The notes beneath the pieces were generated by a model that was not told the origin of the DNA, searched no databases, and worked only from the letters and a program-made list of their open reading frames with translations. Source: Chitinophaga sancti (GTDB lineage: Bacteria > Bacteroidota > Bacteroidia > Chitinophagales > Chitinophagaceae). Taken from it: a stretch of 64,000 nt of DNA. The stretch covers positions 2,294,001 to 2,358,000 of the forward strand of contig NZ_CP139972.1 of NCBI RefSeq assembly GCF_034424315.1, in the 5' to 3' direction. This document shows positions 54,701 to 60,399 of the stretch, in pieces. Every line of letters begins with the position of its first letter. Within the stretch, counting starts at the first letter, position 1. A program made the translations under genes and the position numbers.

Positions 54701-57034
54701 TAACAGCGCAGGATTGTTTTTTATGTTGCTTTCAGGCATACAGATGGTAGCCCCTCCGATAAGGCCTGTCAGTATATCTTTCAGTGAGGCATCAAAAGTC
54801 ATCGGTGCCAGCTGGCTTATCCGGAAACTACCATCTATCCCCCATTCCCGCTGATGCCAATGAATATAATGGCTAAGTGATGTATGAGAACCTATTATTC
54901 CTTTGCTTCTACCCGTAGACCCTGAAGTATAAAAAATATAGGCACTGTTAAATTCACTATACGACAGATCCACATTGGAAGTACTGAAAACAGGATGCTC
55001 CATCTGATCCTGATGATACACAGTCAATGGCAATACTGCAGCTGCAGGGTTATCAATCACCATCAGTGTAGCTACTTTAACCCCATGTCTGTTTAAAAAC
55101 TGTTGTAACCCTGCCACATGTGCAGCAGTGGTGATGATCGCTTTCATGCCGGTATCTTCGATCACCTGCAATAGCTGCTGCGCTGCCTGGTCTGCCGACA
55201 TCGGCACATATACGGCTCCCGCCTTAAAGCACGCTAACAGGGCAACCACCTGCAAAGGACCGCCGCCGGCATAAACACCAACCGTACTTTCATGTCCGCA
55301 GTCAAAAGACAATAGTCCATGGGAAAGCTGGTTAGCGTAACTATTTAACTCTTCGTAGCGCACACGAAGGCCATAACCGGATAATGCTATCCTGTCAGGA
55401 TACTGCCTCACGCGTTCCTCTATCACACGATGCAACAGCGGCTGCGCCACACCGGGAAGGGGGGCCGTAAACCAGCTCTCATCTTCCTGCTCTCCTGCTG
55501 CCTGGTAAACAATATTATCTATTGCCATATCAGGATCTGCAAGCACGGCGTCCATCAGCTTACAGAGGTGGGTGGCCATACGTTCTATACGCTCACGGTT
55601 GAAAATTGCACTGTTATATTCAATGTTGCCATAAAGAACATCACTGTGTTCATTATGATAAAACTGGAAGCGAAGGTCTCCTTTGCTGATGTCCAGGGAA
55701 GCTGTTTCTGCAACAACTTCCAGTCCATGCATCTCTAGCTGTTTTTCATCATTGAGCCGTACATTCTGTAATATCACCACCACATCCGACAATGGTGACC
55801 GGCTCAGATCTCCACCAAGGCCCAGCTCTTCCACCAACATATCAAACGGGTAAACCTGGTGATCAAAACCTGACAAGGTCGTATCCCGCACAGAAGACAA
55901 CAACTGTTTAAAACCGGTGTTGCCATTTACTTCATTTCTCAGCGCCAGCGTGTTCAGGTAATAACCTATCTGGTCTTCAAGGTCAGGATGGTGACGGCCA
56001 GCAACAGGGCTGCTAATGATCAGGTCTGACTGCCCGCTGTAGCGGTACAGCAAGACATTTACCAATGACAGCACACCCATAAACAGGGTAGCATCCTGGC
56101 CATGCAGCAGCTCCTGATAGCTTTTGCCCGAAGCTGTGTCAAACCGGAAGCTCACATGTCCTCCATGGTGCGCCTGCACCTGTGGACGGCTGTGATCTGC
56201 AGGCAGCTCCAGCAAGGGCAGCTCTCCGGACAAACGAGACAACCAGTAATCACGGTGGGTAGCCAGCTGATCACCGCTTAGCGCAATTTGCTGCCATACC
56301 GCGTAGTCTTTATATTGCAGGGGCAGTACACTCATCGATAGTGAATGGCCAGCCGTATGATGATTATAGACTTTTACCAGCTCCCGAACCATCACCTGCA
56401 TGGACCATTCATCGGAGATGATATGATGCATTGACCAGGCCAGCAGCCATTCTGTGGCAGAAAGCCGCAGCAATGCCACCCGCAGCAACGGACCACTCTT
56501 CAAATCAAAACCGGCGTTGATAAAATCGCGGATATAGTCCTGTGCAGACTCCTCAGGTGAAGGTAATACACTAAAATCCCGGGTACTCCAGTAACCATCA
56601 GCGGCTGCAGCTAATATGCGCTGACGCGGCACACCATCCCGCAGCACAAAAACAGTACGAAGGATCTCATGACGATCCGACAGCTGGCGGAAGGAAGCCT
56701 CCAGCGCAGCAATATCCACTGCGCCATGCAGACGATACACCACAGGAATATTATAAGTAGCGCCATGGCCATGTAACTGATCCTGCACCCACAACCGCTG
56801 CTGGGAATGCGACAATGGGTAATCAGCCATGACATCAGCTAATGGAATGGGCTGATATTCCTCCTTTCTTATATCTTTCAGATATGTTATGATAGCCTCC
56901 TTATTTCCCCTGATCTGCTCAAGAATAACCGGAGTTAAAATGCCAGCGGGAGCACTTAGTTTCAGCTGAGCATCCACCAGCTGAAGTTGAACTCCTTTCT
57001 TCCGGAGTTCATTTAATAATAATTCCATCTTCAT
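45704..57034 (-). CDS. Nonribosomal peptide synthetase, three near-identical C-A-PCP modules plus terminal C
   Basis: 3776 residues: TubC-type N-terminal docking domain (1-55, RKKGVQLQLVDAQLKL), then three C-A-PCP modules repeating every 1081 residues, then a fourth C domain that ends the protein. C catalytic HHIISDEW is at 203, 1284, 2365 and 3446; PCP Ser is at 1097, 2178 and 3259. All three A domains give the same code, DAKQVALIL, and share the odd motifs GRSKG, NLYGLTETT and QVKINGVR, so three identical residues should be added. The last C domain must work with the A-PCP that begins the next protein. The C-terminus (SFNANIDED) is acidic. It starts by a 4-bp overlap with the preceding gene's stop. 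Confidence 0.95.
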   Translation of the reverse strand: MKMELLLNELRKKGVQLQLVDAQLKLSAPAGILTPVILEQIRGNKEAIITYLKDIRKEEYQPIPLADVMADYPLSHSQQRLWVQDQLHGHGATYNIPVVYRLHGAVDIAALEASFRQLSDRHEILRTVFVLRDGVPRQRILAAAADGYWSTRDFSVLPSPEESAQDYIRDFINAGFDLKSGPLLRVALLRLSATEWLLAWSMHHIISDEWSMQVMVRELVKVYNHHTAGHSLSMSVLPLQYKDYAVWQQIALSGDQLATHRDYWLSRLSGELPLLELPADHSRPQVQAHHGGHVSFRFDTASGKSYQELLHGQDATLFMGVLSLVNVLLYRYSGQSDLIISSPVAGRHHPDLEDQIGYYLNTLALRNEVNGNTGFKQLLSSVRDTTLSGFDHQVYPFDMLVEELGLGGDLSRSPLSDVVVILQNVRLNDEKQLEMHGLEVVAETASLDISKGDLRFQFYHNEHSDVLYGNIEYNSAIFNRERIERMATHLCKLMDAVLADPDMAIDNIVYQAAGEQEDESWFTAPLPGVAQPLLHRVIEERVRQYPDRIALSGYGLRVRYEELNSYANQLSHGLLSFDCGHESTVGVYAGGGPLQVVALLACFKAGAVYVPMSADQAAQQLLQVIEDTGMKAIITTAAHVAGLQQFLNRHGVKVATLMVIDNPAAAVLPLTVYHQDQMEHPVFSTSNVDLSYSEFNSAYIFYTSGSTGRSKGIIGSHTSLSHYIHWHQREWGIDGSFRISQLAPMTFDASLKDILTGLIGGATICMPESNIKNNPALLVEWLRSEEITLLQTVPSVFRLITGSLQESGQPFTALRYVVLAGERLYGRDVLNWKAANGTAARLSNLYGLTETTILKTCFHIDHWDWQAGEVLPVGFPVADTLVGVINNSHHLCVAGEMGEVYIRSPYITKGYVSADLNSGYLVANPLNGAAGDQLWRTGDLGRYRRDGSLEILGRRDEQVKINGVRVELEQVRAALLEQEGVSRTELVVHTGEDFRQELLCYYSGHRYEAEELRTLLSAKLNAALLPGYYVWMDTFPLNMNGKVDRNALPRPEEMLLQSTYDAPQAGLEQQLSALWQQVLGLSRVGRGDNFFTIGGSSLKAIQLIARIYKELDVQLTIAELFSHPVLHQLASLIKASVHTSYQPIPLADVMADYPLSHSQQRLWVQDQLHGHGATYNIPVVYRLHGALDIAALEASFRQLSDRHEILRTVFVLRDGVPRQRILAAAADGYWSTRDFSGLPSPEESAQDYIRDFINAGFDLKSGPLLRVALLRLSATEWLLAWSMHHIISDEWSMQVMVRELVRVYNHHTAGHSLSMSVLPLQYKDYAVWQQIALSGDQLATHRDYWLSRLSGELPLLELPADHSRPQVQAHHGGHVSFRFDTASGKSYQELLHGQDATLFMGVLSLVNVLLYRYSGQSDLIISSPVAGRHHPDLEDQIGYYLNTLALRNEVNGNTGFKQLLSSVRDTTLSGFDHQVYPFDMLVEELGLGGDLSRSPLSDVVVILQNVRLNDEKQLEMHGLEVVAETASLDISKGDLRFQFYHNEHSDVLYGNIEYNSAIFNRERIERMATHLCKLMDAVLADPDMAIDNIAYQAAGEQEDESWFTAPLPGVAQPLLHRVIEERVRQYPDRIALSGYGLRVRYEELNSYANQLSHGLLSFDCGHESTVGVYAGGGPLQVLALLACFKAGAVYVPMSADQAAQQLLQVMEDTGMKAIITTAAHVAGLQQFLTRHGVKVATLMVIDNPAAAVLPLTVYHQDQMEHPVFSTSNVDLSYSEFNSAYIFYTSGSTGRSKGIIGSHTSLSHYIHWHQREWGIDGSFRISQLAPMTFDASLKDILTGLIGGATICMPESNIKNNPALLVEWLRSEEITLLQTVPSVFRLITGSLQESGQPFTALRYVVLAGERLYGRDVLNWKAANGTAARLSNLYGLTETTILKTCFHIDHWDWQAGEVLPVGFPVADTLVGVINNSHHLCVAGEMGEVYIRSPYITKGYVSADLNSGYLVANPLNGAAGDLLWRTGDLGRYRRDGSLEILGRRDEQVKINGVRIELEQVRAALLEQEGVSRTELVVHTGEDFRQELLCYYSGHRYEAEELRSLLSAKLNAALLPGYYVWMDTFPLNMNGKVDRNALPRPEEMLLQSTYDAPQAGLEQQLSALWQQVLGLSRVGRGDNFFTIGGSSLKAIQLIARIYKELDVQLTIAELFSHPVLHQLASQIKASVHTSYEPIPLADVMVDYPLSHSQQRLWVQDQLHGHGATYNIPVVYRLHGAVDIAALEASFRQLSDRHEILRTVFVLRDGVPRQRILAAAADGYWSTRDFSGLPSPEESAQDYIRDFINAGFDLKSGPLLRVALLRLSATEWLLAWSMHHIISDEWSMQVMVRELVKVYNHHTAGHSLSMSVLPLQYKDYAVWQQIALSGDQLATHRDYWLSRLSGELPLLELPADHSRPQVQAHHGGHVSFRFDTASGKSYQELLHGQDATLFMGVLSLVNVLLYRYSGQSDLIISSPVAGRHHPDLEDQIGYYLNTLALRNEVNGNTGFKQLLSSVRDTTLSGFDHQVYPFDMLVEELGLGGDLSRSPLSDVVVILQNVRLNDEKQLEMHGLEVVAETASLDISKGDLRFQFYHNEHSDVLYGNIEYNSAIFNRERIERMATHLCKLMDAVLADPDMAIDNIVYQAAGEQEDESWFTAPLPGVAQPLLHRVIEERVRQYPDRIALSGYGLCVRYEELNSYANQLSHGLLSFDCGHESTVGVYAGGGPLQVLALLACFKAGAVYVPMSADQAAQQLLQVMEDTGMKAIITTAAHVAGLQQFLARHGVKVATLMVIDIPADVVLPLTVYHQDQMEHPVFSTSNVDLSYSEFNSAYIFYTSGSTGRSKGIIGSHTSLSHYIHWHHREWGIDGSFRISQLAPMTFDASLKDILTGLIGGATICMPESNIKNNPALLVEWLRSEEITLLQTVPSVFRLITGSLQESGQPFTALRYVVLAGERLYGRDVLNWKAANGTAARLSNLYGLTETTILKTCFHIDHWDWQAGEVLPVGFPVADTLVGVINNSHHLCVAGEMGEVYIRSPYITKGYVSADLNSGYLVANPLNGAAGDQLWRTGDLGRYRRDGSLEILGRRDEQVKINGVRIELEQVRAALLEQEGVSRTELVVHTGEDFRQELLCYYSGHRYEAEELRSLLSAKLNAALLPGYYVWMDTFPLNMNGKVDRNALPRPEEMLLQSTYDAPQAGLEQQLSALWQQVLGLSRVGRGDNFFTIGGSSLKAIQLIARIYKELDVQLTIAELFSHPVLHQLASLIKASVHTSYEPIPLADVMADYPLSHSQQRLWVQDQLHGHGATYNIPVVYRLHGAVDIAALEASFRQLSDRHEILRTVFVLREGVPRQRILAAAADGYWSTRDFSGLPSPEESAQDYIRDFINAGFDLKSGPLLRVALLRLSATEWLLAWSMHHIISDEWSMQVMVRELVKVYNHHTAGHSLSMSVLPLQYKDYAVWQQIALSGDQLATHRDYWLSRLSGELPLLELPADHSRPQVQAHHGGHVSFRFDTASGKSYQELLHGQDATLFMGVLSLVNVLLYRYSGQSDLIISSPVAGRHHPDLEDQIGYYLNTLALRNEVNGNTGFKQLLSSVRDTTLSGFDHQVYPFDMLVEELGLGGDLSRSPLSDVVVILQNVRLNDEKQLKMHGLEVVAETASLDISKGDLRFQFYHNEHSDVLYGNIEYNSAIFNRERIERMATHLCKLMDAVLADPDMAIDNLEYLNESEIQHSMKRTLSFNANIDED
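45790..47128 (-). repeat. NRPS module repeat, partial fourth copy (C domain only)
   Basis: The fourth copy follows the same sequence through the C domain and ends near the DPDMAIDN segment, where it switches to a unique tail and stop. The A-PCP part of this copy is continued, in diverged form, as the start of the next gene. Confidence 0.92.
47129..50371 (-). repeat. NRPS module repeat, copy 3 of 3 (3243 bp)
   Basis: Third direct repeat, module 5 (C-A-PCP), with the same period and code. Near-identity over more than 9.7 kb indicates recent amplification or continued gene conversion. Confidence 0.95.
50372..53614 (-). repeat. NRPS module repeat, copy 2 of 3 (3243 bp)
   Basis: Second direct repeat, module 4 (C-A-PCP), joined to copy 1 without spacer. 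Differences from copies 1 and 3 are scattered single bases, mostly silent; examples of coding change are VDIAAL versus LDIAAL in the C domain and DQLWRTGD versus DLLWRTGD in A. Confidence 0.95.
53615..56857 (-). repeat. NRPS module repeat, copy 1 of 3 (3243 bp)
   Basis: This unit covers residues 60-1140 of the large NRPS and begins at the YQPIPLADV segment. It is nearly identical to copies 2 and 3, with no length change (exact 3243-bp period, seen at the C-domain His codons 56428, 53185, 49942 and 46699). It covers C, A and PCP of module 3. Confidence 0.95.
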
Positions 57035-60000
57035 AGAAATATTTCTTCTGCGTCACCTGATAAATCAGTAGTAACCGGGTTATTAATCCATAACAACATC
57101 TCGATCTTATCAGAAAACTGATAGAGCAGTGGGTTTATAAATATATCTTCCAGTTTAAGTTTTAGGGAGAGCTCTTTTAAAATCCGGGAGTTAACCTGTA
57201 TTACCTTCAGAGAATTTCCACCTAATTCAAAAAAATTATCATCCAAACCTACACGCCCATTTCCCAGTACATCTTCCCATATGCGGGCCAGTGTCTGTTC
57301 TGTAGCTGTTTCCGGTGCACGGTAAATCTGTCGCAGTGCTTCCGGCGCCGGCAGTGATTTACGGTCTATCTTACCGTTACCCGTAAGTGGCAGCTGCTCC
57401 AGTTCCATGAAATAGGCAGGAATCATATATTGTGGCAACCGGGTTTGCAGCCAGGATCGTACAGATGCTGCCGATACTGCCTTATCGACCGTATAATAGG
57501 CTACCAGTGACTTTTCTGTTCCTTTATTGTATACAGTTACTATTGCCTGACGAAGTAAACCTGATGAAAGCAGGCTTTCTTCAATCTCTCCAAGCTCTAT
57601 GCGATAACCGCTGATCTTTACCTGATTATCTTTACGACCATAGAATACTACTTCTCCATCAACAGTCCAGCTCGCGATATCTCCTGTCCGGTATAATTTA
57701 CCCCGGCCATAAGGATGAGCGATGAAACGGTCCTGCGTCAGTAAGTCATTGTTCAGGTATCCTGCCGCGACTCCGTCTCCGGCTATACATAACTCTCCCG
57801 GCACTCCTACCGGTTGTAATTGCTGATGACCATCCAGTATATAGAGTTGGGTATTGGCCAACGGGCGGCCGATAAGATGAGATTGTTCCGTACTCGTTAC
57901 CTCCAGTGCTGTAGAAAATATCGTGGTTTCTGTTGGACCATACATGTTCCATACACGGCCTGTAAGATGCAGCAGCTGCCGGATCAGGCCTTCTGTCATC
58001 GCTTCACCTCCGGAGATGACCTGCAGGCCCGCACGGCCCTTCCAGCCACTCTGCAACAACAGATTCCACATCCCGGGGGTTGCCTGCAGTATTGTGGCCT
58101 CACTACTGTTAAGTAAAGCACTCAGCTGGTCTGGCATGTTGCAAACATCATTACCTGCTAATATCAACCGGCAACCCATGGTCAGCGGGAGCAACAGCTC
58201 TACAACTGACATATCAAAAGTATAGGTCGTAATTGCCACCAAACGGTCGGCCATACTCACACCCAGTTTCTCTTTAATATAGCACAGTACATTTACGACT
58301 CCTTTATGCGGCACCAGTACTCCTTTCGGACGCCCGGTAGAACCGGAGGTATAGATGACATAAGCAATATCTTCCGGATGAATTTTAACGGCAACACCAG
58401 CTGCATTATAACCATTAAGCGTACTTTCTTCACTGAGGTTCAGTACAGCAACTCTTCCCTCATAGGAACTGGTGGTATTATCTGTAAGGATAAGCCGCAG
58501 CTGACTGTCTGCTATAATATATTCCAGCCTGTCTGCCGGATGCGTCGGGTCCAGTGGCACATAACCTGCTCCTGATTTCAGGATCCCCAGTATACCGATG
58601 ACCAGGTATTCATTACGTGCGGTGCTGATACCTATCAATTCATTGTTTGTGATGCCATGAACACCCACCAACCTGTCTGCAAGCTGATTAGACAAACTAT
58701 CCAGTTCCCGGAAAGAAAATGTTTTCCCCCCGCTGACAAGTGCTGTTTCATCAGGATGAAGGGATGCCTGTTGTACAAAACAGCTCACAAGATCCTGCCT
58801 GTTTAAATCCCAGGCTTTACTGGTTTCATTGAATACCTTCAGCAGCTGGACCTGCTCTGCTTCAGGAATATAATTAAGATGACCTATCGCCTTTTCCGGT
58901 GCCTGAAGGATTTCTTCCAGCAAACATTGCATATGAGTGGCCATACGCTCTATCCGTGCACGGCTATATATATCTGTATTATACTCGATATTCAGATTAA
59001 GTTCATTTCCCTGTTTCTCGAAATAAAAAGTAAGATCAAACTTGCTGACAACATCACCCAGTTGAATTCGTTCGGCCTCAATTCCATTAAAGGCAATATC
59101 CCCTGTACTATCCTGTCCGCCGCTATGCCATACCACCATTATTTCAAATACAGGAGACCGGCTCAGGTCGCGTTTCAAGCCCAATTCATCTACCAGCAGA
59201 TCAAAAGGATACGCCTGATGGGTGAATCCTTTCATAGTTGTTTGCCTTGTTTGGCTGAGTACATTTACAAAACTATCTTCCGCAACAATTCTATTTCTGA
59301 ACGCCAGTGTATTAACATAAAAGCCAATTTGTTCTTCCAGATCCGGATGTTCCCGACCGGCTACAGGTGTACCAATAATTACATCTGATTGCCCACTGTA
59401 TCGGTACAGTAAAACATTAACGAGAGATATCACACCCATGAACAGGGTTGCCTGTTGTTCTTTCAGCAGTTGCTGGAACCTTGAACTCTGGCTTAAAGAA
59501 AATGAATGTCTGGAATAGGCCCCCTGATGTTTGAGCACCGCAGACCTTTTATAGTCAGTTGGCAGATCCAATACAGGTAGTTCTCCTTCGAAATGAGATA
59601 ACCAATAACTTCTATGTTCCTTAAACTGTTCACCTGTTAATTCCTGTTGCTGCCAGGCAGCATAATCTTTATACTGTATGGTCAGTTCCGGCAACAAAAT
59701 CTTTCTTCCTTCTACTATTGCATTATATGTCTGATTTATTTCCCGAACCATTACCTGCATAGACCATTCATCAGAAATAATATGATGTATAGCGCAAAGA
59801 AGTACAGATAGTGAATCGGTTATCCTGAAAACTACAACCCTGAATAGCGGGCCGTTTTCCAGGTCAAATTGCTTCATACTTATATCCCTGGCACTTTCCA
59901 TCGCTAAACTTTCCGCATCCGGTGATGTGCGGAAATCATGGATCTCCAGGCTGGTATTGACATCCTGCTCTGACTGAATCCGCTGCCTGGGTTCTCCATC

Positions 60001-60399
60001 TCTTAATACAAACACAGTTCGCAGACTTTCATGACGTTCCACCAGATGACGGAATGCAACAGACAAAGCATTAACATCCAATAGTCCCTTCATCTTATAA
60101 AGAGTGGATATATTATATGCTACCGACTGTCCATTGAACTGACTCAATACCCATAATCGTTTCTGCGAATTGGATAATGCATAGCTTTCCATCAGTGGTA
60201 CTTTAGGAATAGGCTGGTAGGCCTCTTTCTTTACCTCGCTGAGGTAGCTTATGATTTCCGCTTTATTGTTCCTGATCTCATCCAGATGAGCTGATGTCAA
60301 TGTTCCCGATGGTGCATTAATCTTCACCTGGCCATCAACAAGCTGGATTTGCACACCTAGCTTACGAAGTTCATTCAGTAAAATTTGTAACTGCTTCAT
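57031..60399 (-). CDS. Nonribosomal peptide synthetase, single module C-A-PCP
   Basis: 1122 residues: TubC-type docking domain (1-55, RKLGVQIQLVDGQVKI), C domain (HHIISDEW at 205), A2 (about 510-1000) and PCP (Ser1063 in LGGNSLK), with a hydrophobic-acidic tail (NNPVTTDLSGDAEEIFL). The A2 code reads DMVQIGMIF, matching no code I know with certainty; it shares Asp, Gln, Gly, Met and Ile with the Gly-type code. The A2 region is nearly identical at DNA level to A8 in the last subunit. The start overlaps the previous stop by 4 bp. The docking domain should receive the acylated dipeptide intermediate from the first subunit. Confidence 0.94.
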   Translation of the reverse strand: MKQLQILLNELRKLGVQIQLVDGQVKINAPSGTLTSAHLDEIRNNKAEIISYLSEVKKEAYQPIPKVPLMESYALSNSQKRLWVLSQFNGQSVAYNISTLYKMKGLLDVNALSVAFRHLVERHESLRTVFVLRDGEPRQRIQSEQDVNTSLEIHDFRTSPDAESLAMESARDISMKQFDLENGPLFRVVVFRITDSLSVLLCAIHHIISDEWSMQVMVREINQTYNAIVEGRKILLPELTIQYKDYAAWQQQELTGEQFKEHRSYWLSHFEGELPVLDLPTDYKRSAVLKHQGAYSRHSFSLSQSSRFQQLLKEQQATLFMGVISLVNVLLYRYSGQSDVIIGTPVAGREHPDLEEQIGFYVNTLAFRNRIVAEDSFVNVLSQTRQTTMKGFTHQAYPFDLLVDELGLKRDLSRSPVFEIMVVWHSGGQDSTGDIAFNGIEAERIQLGDVVSKFDLTFYFEKQGNELNLNIEYNTDIYSRARIERMATHMQCLLEEILQAPEKAIGHLNYIPEAEQVQLLKVFNETSKAWDLNRQDLVSCFVQQASLHPDETALVSGGKTFSFRELDSLSNQLADRLVGVHGITNNELIGISTARNEYLVIGILGILKSGAGYVPLDPTHPADRLEYIIADSQLRLILTDNTTSSYEGRVAVLNLSEESTLNGYNAAGVAVKIHPEDIAYVIYTSGSTGRPKGVLVPHKGVVNVLCYIKEKLGVSMADRLVAITTYTFDMSVVELLLPLTMGCRLILAGNDVCNMPDQLSALLNSSEATILQATPGMWNLLLQSGWKGRAGLQVISGGEAMTEGLIRQLLHLTGRVWNMYGPTETTIFSTALEVTSTEQSHLIGRPLANTQLYILDGHQQLQPVGVPGELCIAGDGVAAGYLNNDLLTQDRFIAHPYGRGKLYRTGDIASWTVDGEVVFYGRKDNQVKISGYRIELGEIEESLLSSGLLRQAIVTVYNKGTEKSLVAYYTVDKAVSAASVRSWLQTRLPQYMIPAYFMELEQLPLTGNGKIDRKSLPAPEALRQIYRAPETATEQTLARIWEDVLGNGRVGLDDNFFELGGNSLKVIQVNSRILKELSLKLKLEDIFINPLLYQFSDKIEMLLWINNPVTTDLSGDAEEIFL
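57265..58977 (-). repeat. 1713-bp segment duplicated in module 8 of the final NRPS
   Basis: Bases 57265-58977 match 37748-39460 almost base for base with a constant offset of 19517, so without insertions or deletions. The segment runs from the end of the C domain (YSRARIERMATHMQC) through all of the A domain to the linker before the PCP. The sequences diverge abruptly at both ends. Confidence 0.92.

Noticed and set aside
48186..54854. Identical 60-codon plus-strand ORFs at 48186, 51429 and 54672 (and similar sets at 46616/49859 and 50605/53848)
   Set aside because: They are antisense shadows of the repeated NRPS modules, spaced by exactly 3243 bp, not genes.
40250..59800. Inactive C domains because of HHIISDEW
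   Set aside because: Both His residues and the Asp are kept; only the following Gly is changed, and it is changed in all downstream modules, so inactivity is unlikely.
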